A stretch of 64,000 bases of DNA, taken from NCBI GenBank assembly GCA_046297695.1, contig JBKBHF010000002.1:62001-126000 (forward strand), in the 5' to 3' direction. A program made the translations under genes and the position numbers. The notes below the pieces were generated by a model. It was not told the origin of the DNA. It worked only from the letters and a program-made list of their open reading frames with translations, and did not search any database. Shown piece after piece: positions 25,947 to 35,400 of this stretch. Position 1 is the first letter of the stretch. Each line of letters opens with the position of its first letter. This stretch comes from Permianibacter sp046297695 (GTDB lineage: Bacteria > Pseudomonadota > Gammaproteobacteria > Enterobacterales > Permianibacteraceae).

Positions 25947-27640
25947 AACGACAGAAAATTCGACTCGGTGATTTGCTGGTCGAGAACGGCGTCATCAGCG
26001 CCGAGCAACTGCAGGCAGCGCTGAAACAGCAAGCCGGCACCGGCCAGCGCCTCGGCACCACGCTGATTGACATGCAGGCGGTCGAAGAAACCCAGCTGCT
26101 GAAGTTTCTCGCCCAGCAACTGCAGATCCCGTTCATCGAGCTCGGACGGCACAAACTCAATGAGCAGGTGGCACAGAAACTGACCGAAGTGCAGGCTCGG
26201 CGTTACCGCGCCCTGCTGATCGAAGAAGCGGCTGGTCATTATCTGGCGGTGATGTCGGACCCGACCGATCTGACCCGCATCGACGAGATGCAATCGCTGC
26301 TCGACAAGCCGCTGCGCATTGCGGTGACCCGGGAAAGCGAATTGATGCGGGCCATCGATATCGTTTACCGCCACACTGAGCAGATTGAGTCGCTGGCGCA
26401 GGAGCTCAGCGAAGCCAGCGGCGATCAGTTTGATCTGGCGCGGCTCAGCGACAGTGTCGATGTCTCGGAAGCACCGGTGGCGCGGCTGCTGCAAACCATT
26501 TTTGAGGACGCCATCAAATACGGCGCCTCGGACGTGCACCTCGAACCGGAAGAAAACAGCCTGCGCATCCGGCTGCGGGTTGACGGTGTGCTGCAGGAAC
26601 AGGTCGTGCGCGAAGCCCGCATCGCGCCGGCGGTGGTGCTGCGGCTGAAACTGATGTCGAATCTCGACATTTCCGAGAAACGCCGGCCGCAGGATGGTCG
26701 CTTCAACATCAATGTTCAGGGCCGCAACATCGATGTCCGTCTGGCCACGCTGCCGGTTCAGCACGGCGAGTCAGTGGTGATGCGTCTGCTCGATCAGAGC
26801 AGCGGCCAGTTGCGCATCGATCAAATCGGCATGCCGCCAGCGCAGGCGGAAGAACTGCGCAAGCTGCTGCGCTGGCCGCACGGTATTCTGCTGGTGACCG
26901 GTCCGACCGGCTCCGGCAAATCGACCACGCTCTATGCCGCGCTCAATGAACTGAACAAACCCGATGTCAAAATCATCACGGTCGAAGATCCGGTCGAATA
27001 CCGGCTGCCGCGCGTCAATCAGGTGCAGGTCAACACCAAGATCGATCTGAGTTTCGCCGCCGTGCTGCGCACCGTACTGCGCGCCGACCCGGACATCATC
27101 ATGGTCGGCGAAATGCGCGATCAGGAAACCGCGACCATCGGCCTGCGCGCCGCCCTGACCGGCCACCTGGTGCTGTCGACACTGCACACCAATGACGCCA
27201 TCCAGAGCGCCCTGCGTCTGACCGACATGGGCGCAGAACCGTATCTGGTCGCCAGCACGCTGCGCGGCATCATTGCCCAGCGCCTGATCCGGAAACTGTG
27301 TCCGCATTGTTCGCAGGTCACCGAACTGACGCCGCAGCAGAAAAGCTGGCTGCATCAACTCGGCGAAACACAAACCGACGGATTCAAGACCGCACGCGGC
27401 TGCAACCACTGCAACCAGACCGGCTATCGCGGTCGCCTGGGCGTATTCGAACTACTGGTGATCAACGACGAACTGGCCGAAGCACTGCGCCGTCAGGACC
27501 AGAGCGGATTTGTCGCCGCCGCCAAACGTGCGCCCGGCTACCGGCCGCTTGGCATGGCCGCGCTCGACTTCGCCCGCGCCGGCGCCACGTCGCTGGATGA
27601 AGTGACCCGGGTCAGCGAAGTCAGCTTGCTGGAAGAGTGA
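25943..27640 (+). CDS. mshE: MSHA pilus extension ATPase MshE
   Basis: A 565-residue GspE/PilB-family hexameric motor. The N-terminal MshEN domain (about 6-110) begins IRLGDLLVENG and repeats the RLGxxL-type helical pattern known to bind c-di-GMP in Vibrio cholerae MshE. The ATPase domain has Walker A GPTGSGKST (about 320), Walker B DIIMVGEMRD, the LSTLHTNDA His box and a zinc tetracysteine (CPHC about 453, CNHC about 487). It powers pilus extension and probably makes it depend on c-di-GMP. ATG 25943 overlaps the mshN stop; the frame is open far upstream but family length fits this start. Confidence 0.94.
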   Translation: MKRQKIRLGDLLVENGVISAEQLQAALKQQAGTGQRLGTTLIDMQAVEETQLLKFLAQQLQIPFIELGRHKLNEQVAQKLTEVQARRYRALLIEEAAGHYLAVMSDPTDLTRIDEMQSLLDKPLRIAVTRESELMRAIDIVYRHTEQIESLAQELSEASGDQFDLARLSDSVDVSEAPVARLLQTIFEDAIKYGASDVHLEPEENSLRIRLRVDGVLQEQVVREARIAPAVVLRLKLMSNLDISEKRRPQDGRFNINVQGRNIDVRLATLPVQHGESVVMRLLDQSSGQLRIDQIGMPPAQAEELRKLLRWPHGILLVTGPTGSGKSTTLYAALNELNKPDVKIITVEDPVEYRLPRVNQVQVNTKIDLSFAAVLRTVLRADPDIIMVGEMRDQETATIGLRAALTGHLVLSTLHTNDAIQSALRLTDMGAEPYLVASTLRGIIAQRLIRKLCPHCSQVTELTPQQKSWLHQLGETQTDGFKTARGCNHCNQTGYRGRLGVFELLVINDELAEALRRQDQSGFVAAAKRAPGYRPLGMAALDFARAGATSLDEVTRVSEVSLLEE

Positions 27641-27694
27641 TGCTCACGATGACCACGATGCTGCCGCCACGATTCGCCACAGGAAGCTGATGCC

Positions 27695-28921
27695 ATGCCC
27701 ATGTATTACTACAAAGGCCGCAACAGTGCCGGCGAACTGATTGAAGGCCGCAGCGAAGCCGGCAGCGCCGATACCCTAGCATCGCGGCTGATGGCCGATG
27801 GCATCATGCCGACCAGCATTGAAGAACAGCTGGCGGCCGTGCCGGAGCGCAAGCGCCCCTTCCAGCTGTTTGTCCGTCAGAAAGCGTCGTTGCCGGATCT
27901 GATCATGTTCAGCCGGCAGATGTATTCGCTGACCAAGGCCGGCGTGCCGATCATCCGCGCCATTTCCGGTCTGGCCGAAACCAGTGCCAGCACCGAACTG
28001 AAACAGGCCTTGCTGGCGGTGGTCGATGATTTGACCTCCGGCATCGAGCTTGCCGCCGCCATGGGCAAACAGGGGCATGTCTTTTCGGCGCTCTATGTCA
28101 GCATGGTCCATGTCGGCGAGAACACCGGCCGGCTCGATCTGGCGTTCGAACAGATCGGCCATTACCTGGAACTGGAGCTTGATACCAGCCAGCGCATCAA
28201 ACAGGCGATGCGTTACCCGACCATCGTGCTGATCGCCATGGCGGTCGCCATCACGGTGATCAACCTGTTCGTCGTGCCGGCGTTTTCATCGATGTTCGCA
28301 GCGTTCAACGCCGAGCTGCCGCTGCCTACCCGCATCCTGATCTTCACTTCCAATTTTTTTGTCAATTACTGGCCGTACATGCTGGTCGCCGTGATCGGTG
28401 GCATTTTTTTCTTTCAGCACTGGAAGCAAACGGCGCCGGGCCAGCTGGTCTGGGATGGCTTCAAGCTGAACATCCCGATCATCGGCAAAATCATTTACCG
28501 CGCCCTGCTCGCCCGCTTCGCTCGCTCGTTTGCCATGTGTCAGCGCGCTGGCGTGCCCATTTCCACGTCGCTTGCCGTGGTCGCCAATGCGGTCGACAAC
28601 GCCAGGGTCGCCGTGCTGGTGCGAAAAATGCGGGAAGGCGTCGAGCGCGGCGAAAACATCAGCCGCACGGCCCACAGCACCGGCATGTTTTCGTCGCTGG
28701 TGCTGCAAATGCTGGTGGTCGGTGAAGAAACCGGCCAGCTCGACAAACTACTGGATGAAGTGGCCGACTTCTATGAACGTGAAGTCGACTATGATCTGAA
28801 GCGGCTGGCGCAGAACATCGAACCGATTCTGATCGTCGCGATGGGCGCCATGGTGTTGGTGCTGGCACTCGGCATTTTCCTGCCGATGTGGCAACTGGCC
28901 TCCGTCGCGCGCGGAACCTGA
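27695..28921 (+). CDS. mshG: MSHA pilus inner-membrane platform protein MshG
   Basis: A 408-residue GspF/PilC-family protein with two related T2SSF domains (about 70-195 and 275-395), each with a cytoplasmic helical bundle, separated by membrane helices (about 172-200, 222-245 and 378-400). It starts MPMYYYKGRNSAGELIEG, as PilC homologues do. It is the platform that converts MshE motion into pilin insertion. AGGAAG lies 9 nt before ATG 27695. Confidence 0.93.
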   Translation: MPMYYYKGRNSAGELIEGRSEAGSADTLASRLMADGIMPTSIEEQLAAVPERKRPFQLFVRQKASLPDLIMFSRQMYSLTKAGVPIIRAISGLAETSASTELKQALLAVVDDLTSGIELAAAMGKQGHVFSALYVSMVHVGENTGRLDLAFEQIGHYLELELDTSQRIKQAMRYPTIVLIAMAVAITVINLFVVPAFSSMFAAFNAELPLPTRILIFTSNFFVNYWPYMLVAVIGGIFFFQHWKQTAPGQLVWDGFKLNIPIIGKIIYRALLARFARSFAMCQRAGVPISTSLAVVANAVDNARVAVLVRKMREGVERGENISRTAHSTGMFSSLVLQMLVVGEETGQLDKLLDEVADFYEREVDYDLKRLAQNIEPILIVAMGAMVLVLALGIFLPMWQLASVARGT

Positions 28922-28924
28922 TGC

Positions 28925-29437
28925 ATGCGCGTGGGAAAAGGTTTCAGCCTGCTCGAGTTTGCCGTCGTGGTGCTGATCATCGCCGGCGTTGTCTATGCCC
29001 TGATACCACGCGTCGGTGACAGCCTCAAACTGGCACATGAAACGGTGCTGACCCAGACCAGCGCGGCGTATCGCGAAAGTCTGAATCTGGTGGCCCTGAA
29101 GCACAGGGCGATCGGACAAGCCTCAGCGGTTTATGACCTGCCCGGTGCCGGCAATGGCCTGCTGGATTTGAACAACGCCGGCTTTCCGATCGGCGTCGAT
29201 CACAAACCGGGCGCCGACCGGCCACTGCAGGCCCAGGATTGCGAAGCACTTTGGTATGCCCTGCTCGGCGGCATTCCCCCGTCGGCCAGCATTCAGGGCG
29301 ACAGCGATTTCCGGGTCCAGACCCGTTTTGATGCCAACCATGGCCTCGGCTGCCATTACCGTTACCGACGCGGTGGCGAGATGGCAATCCAGTATTTTCC
29401 GGACGATGGCGTGGTGACTGCCGATGTCCATTTCTGA
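28925..29437 (+). CDS. mshF: MSHA pilin-like protein MshF
   Basis: A 170-residue pilin-like protein with a short basic leader MRVGKG, then FSLLEFAVVVLIIAGVVYAL, i.e. prepilin peptidase cleavage after Gly6, Phe+1 and Glu+5. The globular part carries two cysteines (about 102 and 141) that may form a disulfide. It occupies the place of MshF, the minor pilin after mshG in Vibrio and Shewanella clusters. It starts 3 nt after the mshG stop. Confidence 0.78.
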   Translation: MRVGKGFSLLEFAVVVLIIAGVVYALIPRVGDSLKLAHETVLTQTSAAYRESLNLVALKHRAIGQASAVYDLPGAGNGLLDLNNAGFPIGVDHKPGADRPLQAQDCEALWYALLGGIPPSASIQGDSDFRVQTRFDANHGLGCHYRYRRGGEMAIQYFPDDGVVTADVHF

Positions 29438-29682
29438 CGGAGTACGGCAGCTTGATGTGAGTCAATTCCGAGGCGGTTCCCGCCAAGGCGTTGAGAACTC
29501 CCGTCTGGCGCGATGCAACATTTCGGCATAAGCTTTGCTATACCGTAACGTATCATCCTGATGCCATCACTGTGGCAACGGGGGTAAAGGAATGATGGAC
29601 GGCGTCAGCATGGGTTCGGGGGCTGGCGGCGCGGTGAGGGATTGTGAACCGATTAATCACCCGACCTCTTGGAGCCTGACTC
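29438..29682. promoter_or_regulatory. Non-coding region upstream of mshA, probable pilin promoter
   Basis: 245 bp split the assembly genes from the pilin genes. In other MSHA clusters this is where the major pilin promoter lies, and mshB can also sit here; no pilin leader frame is present. GGCGG-TTC-CCGCC forms a small hairpin without a T-tract. An AT-richer stretch (CTTTGCTATACCGTAACGTA, near 29530) is the best promoter candidate, but no clear -35/-10 pair can be assigned. Confidence 0.45.
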
Positions 29683-30132
29683 ATGAAGCAACGTGGTTTT
29701 ACTCTCATCGAACTGATCGTCGTCCTGGTCATTCTCGGTATTCTGGCCGCCACCGCGGCGCCGCTGTTCGTCAACCTGAAGGGCGATGCCAACAAGGCCG
29801 TGCTGCAGGGCGTGGAAGCCTCGGTTCGCAGTGCATCCACACTGGTCTATGCCAAAGCCGCTGTCGCTGGCAGCACTAGCTGCAGCGCTGACGGTTCCGT
29901 TACGGTTGATACCGGCATCACGGTTACCACCCGTTGCGGTTATCCGAAAGATATGACCGAAGTGCTGAAAGTGGTAACCCTGCAGCCAGCACCCGATTTC
30001 ATCACCACCACTGCCGGCGAAATCCGGTTGTTCAAAGCAACCACGGCGGCAAACTGCAAGGTGACATACGCAGCAATTGACGGCACATCCGTCATCGCCC
30101 CGGCCATTGGGACTGACTCCAGCGGTTGCTAA
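29683..30132 (+). CDS. mshA: MSHA major pilin MshA
   Basis: A 149-residue type IVa pilin with leader MKQRG cleaved before FTLIELIVVLVILGILAATA, the canonical hydrophobic helix with Glu+5. The head domain has four cysteines (about 67, 86, 126 and the penultimate region 149) that can form two disulfides. It is the major repeating subunit of the mannose-sensitive haemagglutinin pilus used for surface attachment. GGAG lies 8 nt before the ATG. Its own upstream gap and short length compared with the minor pilins support the major-pilin call. Confidence 0.9.
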   Translation: MKQRGFTLIELIVVLVILGILAATAAPLFVNLKGDANKAVLQGVEASVRSASTLVYAKAAVAGSTSCSADGSVTVDTGITVTTRCGYPKDMTEVLKVVTLQPAPDFITTTAGEIRLFKATTAANCKVTYAAIDGTSVIAPAIGTDSSGC

Positions 30133-30153
30133 AACCGCGTCGAGGCCGCTGCC

Positions 30154-30606
30154 GTGATTCGGCAACGAAACAAAAGGCAGCCATCCCGGATGGCTGCCTT
30201 TTCGCTTTTGGAGCTGATCATCGTGATGATCCTGCTCGGCGTTTTGGCCGTCACCGTCATTCCGCGGCTGCCACGCAGCAGCGACGTCGCGGCTCGTGCC
30301 GCTCGTGACGAGGTGCTGGCCGCGCTACGTTACGGCCAGCAGCTGGCGATGGCCGATGCCTCACGCACCATCAAATTCATCAGCAGTGGCAACAGCTACA
30401 GTCTGACCGCCGATGATGTTGCCCTGTTGCTGCCGGAAGGTGGTGGCAGCTACCCGCGGGCATTGCCGAGCGATGTCAGCATCAGTCCGGTGACGACGCT
30501 GGTTTACGACGCACTGGGCGAAACCACTGCCACGACCTTCACCCTGACGGCCGGCGAAAGCTGGCAAGCCTGCGTCGAGTCCACGGGGTATGCCCATGCC
30601 TGCTAG
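30154..30606 (+). CDS. mshC: MSHA minor pilin MshC
   Basis: A 150-residue pilin-like protein. A 15-residue basic leader ends in Met-Ala-Ala before FSLLELIIVMILLGVLAVTV, so the residue at -1 is Ala rather than the usual Gly; this may slow prepilin peptidase. The remainder is a GspH-like head. Position after mshA and sequence style match MshC. GTG 30154 has GAGG 9 nt upstream; an internal ATG at 30190 would leave almost no leader. Confidence 0.8.
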   Translation: MIRQRNKRQPSRMAAFSLLELIIVMILLGVLAVTVIPRLPRSSDVAARAARDEVLAALRYGQQLAMADASRTIKFISSGNSYSLTADDVALLLPEGGGSYPRALPSDVSISPVTTLVYDALGETTATTFTLTAGESWQACVESTGYAHAC

Positions 30607-31168
30607 ATCGCATCACGCGCAGCCAGCACCACGCCGCGCCCTGCGCGTCGTCAGCAGACCGCGCGGCTTCAGTCTGGTGGAGCTGATCGTGACCATTGTG
30701 GTCACCGCCATCGCGCTGACCGCCTTGGGCGTTGGCCTGCTGGCGGCCAATCAAGCCAGCGTTGATCCGGTGGTGAGCATGCGCGCCGCTGCACTGGGGC
30801 AGGCCTATCTGGAAGAAATTCTCAGCAAGCGTTTCGATGAAAACAACGGGCTTGGTGGCGTCACCCGCTGCGGCGAGACCGGACAGCCGGCCTGCTCGGC
30901 CAGTTTCGGTCCGGACAGCGGCGAAACCCGGCAAAGTTTTGATGATGTCGACGATTACCACGGCCTGGATGAGGCGCCGCCGCAAAATGCGCTCGGCGAA
31001 ACCGAGAGCCGTTACGACGGGTTTCGGGTCCAGATCGCGGTTGCGTATGCCGGTGGCGATTTCAGCGGCTGGGGCCTCACCGCTGCCGACAGCAAACAGA
31101 TCACGGTCACGGTCACCGCACCGATTGGTGGCCAGTTTGTGTTCAGCGCGCATCGGGGCAATTTCTGA
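30596..31168 (+). CDS. mshD: MSHA minor pilin MshD
   Basis: A 190-residue pilin-like protein with a long basic leader ending RPRG, then FSLVELIVTIVVTAIALTAL (Glu+5). The head includes the MshD-type ALGQAYLEEILSKRFDE segment. Such minor pilins are thought to prime assembly at the tip. ATG 30596 has GGGG 7 nt upstream; ATG 30590 is two codons earlier. It overlaps the mshC end, and its stop overlaps the mshO start (TGATG). Confidence 0.85.
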   Translation: MPARSHHAQPAPRRALRVVSRPRGFSLVELIVTIVVTAIALTALGVGLLAANQASVDPVVSMRAAALGQAYLEEILSKRFDENNGLGGVTRCGETGQPACSASFGPDSGETRQSFDDVDDYHGLDEAPPQNALGETESRYDGFRVQIAVAYAGGDFSGWGLTAADSKQITVTVTAPIGGQFVFSAHRGNF

Positions 31169-32001
31169 TGCGCCGGCCATCGCTCCGATTGCCGCCACGC
31201 CTGCAGCCGCGAGCGCGCGGTTACAGCCTGGTTGAGCTGGTGATTGTCATCGTCATTCTCGGCGTCATCGGCGTCGGCTTGTTTTCGATTTACACCACCA
31301 GCATACGGCAGTACATCGATGCCAGCCGGCGCGCCGACATGACGGCGAGCGCCCGGCTTGCCCTCGAGCGCATCAGTCGCGAACTGCGCAATGCCCTGCC
31401 GAACAGTGTTCGGGTCAATGGCGACGGCAACTGTGTCGAGTTCCGGCCGGTGCTGACCGCTGCGGTCTATGCCGAATTGCCAATCAGCAGCCCAGCCAGC
31501 AGTTTGACCGCATCGGCGTTCAGCTTGCCGGCCGGCAGTTGGGCCGTGTCGGTGATGCCACTGCAAAGCAGCGACGGCGTCACTTCGGACATGTATGGCA
31601 GCGCGCCGTTGGCGACGGTCGGCATCACCGCGGTCAGTGCGCCGGATGCCAGCAATCTGGTCACTGTGAGCCTCGCTGCTGCCCACCAGTTCCCGCGCAC
31701 GTCGCCGAGTCGGCGCCTGTATGTGGTCGGTGGCGCCAGCAGTTTTTGCATCACCGCTGGCGGCCAATTGCGCCGCTACAGCGGCTACAGCAGCACCGTG
31801 AACCAACCAGCATTGAGCAGCCTCGGCAGTGGCGATTTGCTGGCCGAGAACATCAGTCCCGGCGACAGCAGCGCGCCGGTGTTCCGTTATTTCCCCGGTT
31901 CGCTGGAACGCAATGCCGTGCTCGATATCAGCCTGCTGCTGCGCGTCGGCGACGAAAGCCTGCGCTATGCCCACGAGGTGCAAATTCGCAATGTGCCGTG
32001 A
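31168..32001 (+). CDS. mshO: MSHA minor pilin MshO
   Basis: A 277-residue pilin-like protein. The leader ends RARG before YSLVELVIVIVILGVIGVGL (Glu+5). The following helix (RRADMTASARLALERISREL) is typical of GspJ/MshO proteins, and the rest is a large head domain. It overlaps mshD by one base and mshP by 11 bases, so the minor pilins are translated as one coupled set. Confidence 0.87.
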   Translation: MRRPSLRLPPRLQPRARGYSLVELVIVIVILGVIGVGLFSIYTTSIRQYIDASRRADMTASARLALERISRELRNALPNSVRVNGDGNCVEFRPVLTAAVYAELPISSPASSLTASAFSLPAGSWAVSVMPLQSSDGVTSDMYGSAPLATVGITAVSAPDASNLVTVSLAAAHQFPRTSPSRRLYVVGGASSFCITAGGQLRRYSGYSSTVNQPALSSLGSGDLLAENISPGDSSAPVFRYFPGSLERNAVLDISLLLRVGDESLRYAHEVQIRNVP

Positions 32002-32428
32002 CGCGCGCTCCGTTTGCTCATTCCCGTCCAGGCAAGCCGGCTTCAGTCTGCCGCTGGCTTTGTTCATCATTGTCGTGCTCGGTTTGCTGGCGACGGTGCT
32101 GTATCGGGTAGTCGCGCTGAATCAGCTGAGCGTGGTGCAGGAAACGCTGTCGGCACGGGCCTTTCTGGCCGCCGAAAGCGGCGCCCAGGCCGGCATGATG
32201 CGGCTGTTCCCGATCAGCGGCGCCGCCGCCAGCTGCAGCGGCAGTCCTGGCATCGATCAGAGCTTTAGCAGTAGCGGCCTGGTCGGCTGCGATGTCACGT
32301 TGGTCTGTAGCAGTTTGCTGGTTGACGGTGAAATGCATTATCAGATGAGCAGTACCGGCGTCTGCCGCGCAGGGAATCTGCGCGCGAGCCGGACCATCGA
32401 AGTCAGCGCCCGGCAATTGCCGGAATGA
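31991..32428 (+). CDS. mshP: MSHA minor pilin-like protein MshP
   Basis: 145 residues with a short leader ending RQAG, then FSLPLALFIIVVLGLLATVL. The usual Glu at +5 is replaced by Leu, as in other MshP/PilX-like proteins that enter the pilus differently. Four or more cysteines lie in the head domain. ATG 31991 is inside the mshO end; the frame is open earlier but lacks pilin character. The stop overlaps the mshQ start (ATGA). Confidence 0.82.
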   Translation: MCRDARSVCSFPSRQAGFSLPLALFIIVVLGLLATVLYRVVALNQLSVVQETLSARAFLAAESGAQAGMMRLFPISGAAASCSGSPGIDQSFSSSGLVGCDVTLVCSSLLVDGEMHYQMSSTGVCRAGNLRASRTIEVSARQLPE

Positions 32429-35400
32429 TGGTGGGCAAAGGCGCAATGAAAACCGGTGAGCACAACGAAACAACCTCGGCACGCGGCAACGCGGCGCGCT
32501 TGGTTTGCCATTTGTCTCAATACCTGCGGCGGCTGCTCGGCCATGGCCGCAATTTTCGTTTGTCTGGCTGGATCTTGCTGGGGACGCTGTGGCTACTGGG
32601 CACCAGCCCGGCAACCTCAGCCGCCATCGAATACGTCAGCGACAGCAGTGCCGGCAACAGCAACAACCAGTCAACACTGACCATCAGCCGACCGGCCGGC
32701 GTGCAATCCGGTGATCTGCTGCTGGCCCAGATCAGCTGGCGCGGCAACCGCAACCTTAATGTCGTACCGACAGGCTGGACGTTGCGCCAATTCCAGGTGA
32801 ACGGCAGCTCGATTCGGCAAGCGGTGTACAGCAAGCTCGCTACCGGCAGCGAGCCGGTGAGTTACACTTGGCAATTCTCCGCCAGTGGTCGAAACGCTGG
32901 TGGCATTTCAGTCTGGCGAGGCGTCGACAGCAGCGATCCCGTTATCAGCAGCGCGGGAAACGCCAGCAGCAGTAGCTCCCTGACGGCACCGTCGCTGACC
33001 GTCAGCACGGCCAATACCGTTGCCGTGGCCCTGTTTGCCAATGCCTATGGCAACGCCAATATCAACACCAACGCTGCACTGAGCAATCTTTACAGCTACG
33101 CCACCACGGCCGGCAGCAATGGTCTTGCGGTCGCATCCGGCTGGCGTGCTGAGCCGGCCGCCGGCACGCTGGGTCCATACTACGCCAGCGCGTCCGCAAA
33201 TTACGCTTATGTAGCCAGCACCGTCATCCTGAGACCGGCCGCCACCGTCACGCTGACCTGTTTGCCCGATAACTTCAATCGCAGCACACTCGGCGGCGAT
33301 TGGGCGACCGCATCAATCAGCGGTAGTTTTGGCCAGCCGCGCATCGTCGGCAACCGCATGCGCATCACCGACAGCAGCGGCAACGTCTCGACTGCCGCCA
33401 CACTACAGCGACGTTTTCCCACCACCGGCAATTTGATCGTGGTGGAATTCAAGTACTATGCCTACTCCAGCAGCAATGCCAGCGGCGCCGACGGCATTGC
33501 AGTGATTTTTTCCGACGCCAGCATCAGCCCGCAACCCGGTGGCTTCGGCGGCTCGCTCGGTTATGCCCAGCGCAGTGGCATCGCTGGTTTTGCCGGTGGC
33601 TGGCTTGCCGTTGGTCTGGATGAATACGGCAATTTTTCCAACCCGACCGAAGGCCGGATCGGTGGCCCCGGCTTTCGCGCCGATGCCATCACTGTGCGCG
33701 GGTCCGGCAGCGGCGCCAGCGGTTATCGCTACATCAGCGGCACCACCAGCCTGAGCCCCGGCGTCGATGACAACAGTTTTGGCAGCGCGCCGGCACCAGG
33801 CCACAGTTACCGCATCACCATCGATGCCCGCACCGCAGGCATCGTGCCGGTGACCGTTGAGCGCGATACCAGTGGCGGCACGGCCTACAGTACGGTGCTG
33901 AGCATTGCCAATGTGCTTGCCGCGACCGGACAGGCAGCGTTGCCAGCCGATCTGTTGCTGTCATTCACCGGTTCGACCGGCGGCTCGGTCAACGTGCACG
34001 AGATAGATGATCTCGGTGTCTGCGCGATCAACATGGAGCCGTTGACCACCGTCGATCATTTCCGCTTCATCACCGATGGTGAGGGCCTGACCTGCACGCC
34101 GGAGAGCATCACCGTATTGGCCTGCGCCGACAGCAGTTGCAGTACGCAGGTTGCTGAGGATGTCGACATCACGTTGAGTCCGACCGGCTGGGTCGGTGGC
34201 GACAGCCAGACACTGAGCAACGGGGCCGGGCTATTGCAACTACAGCGCACCACCGCCACCGCAACGGCGCTTGCACTCGATGTACTGAGCAGTGACCCAC
34301 CGCTAAAAGCCTTTGCCAACTCGCCGCAGTGTTTCACCAGCGGCAACACGCCCATCGCATGCGCGATCATGTTCCGCGATGCCGGTTTTGTCTTCGATGT
34401 GCCGACACTGACCGCCAATCGCACCGCAAGCAACATCAGCATTCAGGCGCTGCGCACCGCGCCACCGAGTGGCGTTTGCGTACCGGCCTGGGAAGGCGAG
34501 CACAGCGTCGGTTTTTATTCAGGCCATGTGGCCCCGGCAACTGGCACCATGGCAGTCAGTGTCAACGGCAACACCATCGGCACTTCAGCGGCGGCCGCGA
34601 CACCGGTATTGCTGGATTTTGACGCAACGGGAACAGCCCAGATTTCGGTGCATTACGCCGATGCCGGCGCCATGCAATTGAGCGCGCTCTATAACGGCAG
34701 CGCCGGCACCGGTGACGCCGGTCTGGTGCTCACCGGCAGCGATCAATTCATCTCCCTGCCGGCTGGATTCTGCGTACAAGCCAAGACGCTGGCGAATAAC
34801 ACCGTGGCACAACCCAATTGTGCCGATAGCAGCTGCCCCATGTACCAACGGGCTGGCGTCAATTTCCCCTTTTCGGTAACGGCGATGGCCTGGCAGGCCG
34901 ATGGCGAAACCGACACCGCGTTTTGCAACGGCAATGCCAGCACCCCGAATTTTGCCGGCGCCGTCAGCCTGAGCCACGACATGCTGGACAGCACGATCGA
35001 GGGCAGTTTTTCCGCCAGCAACGTGAACCTGAGCGCGGGCAGTTTCAGCGGCAACGGCCAGTTCAGCGAAGTGGGCCGCTTCACGTTGACGACATCCGGC
35101 AGCTACCTCGGCGAAACCTTGCCAGCCAGCAAGAGTGCCGCGATTGGCCGCATCGTACCGGACCATTACGAGTTGGTTGTCAGCGGCTATGAAGCGCATT
35201 GCACGGCCGGTGACGATTTCAGCTATGCCGGTCTGAAGGACAGCCATGCCGGCGAAGCCTTTGCCGTTGCCATGACCGTGAATGCCGTCAACGCTGGCGG
35301 AACGCTCACCCGCAACTATCAGGGCAGTTATGCCAAGCTGCAAAATACCGCGGTCAATTTCGTTGATCGCAATGCTGGCGCGGACGCGACAGACGGAGAG

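Noticed and set aside
29438..29682. Sigma-54 promoter upstream of mshA
   Set aside because: No TGGCAC-N5-TTGC match was found in the gap.
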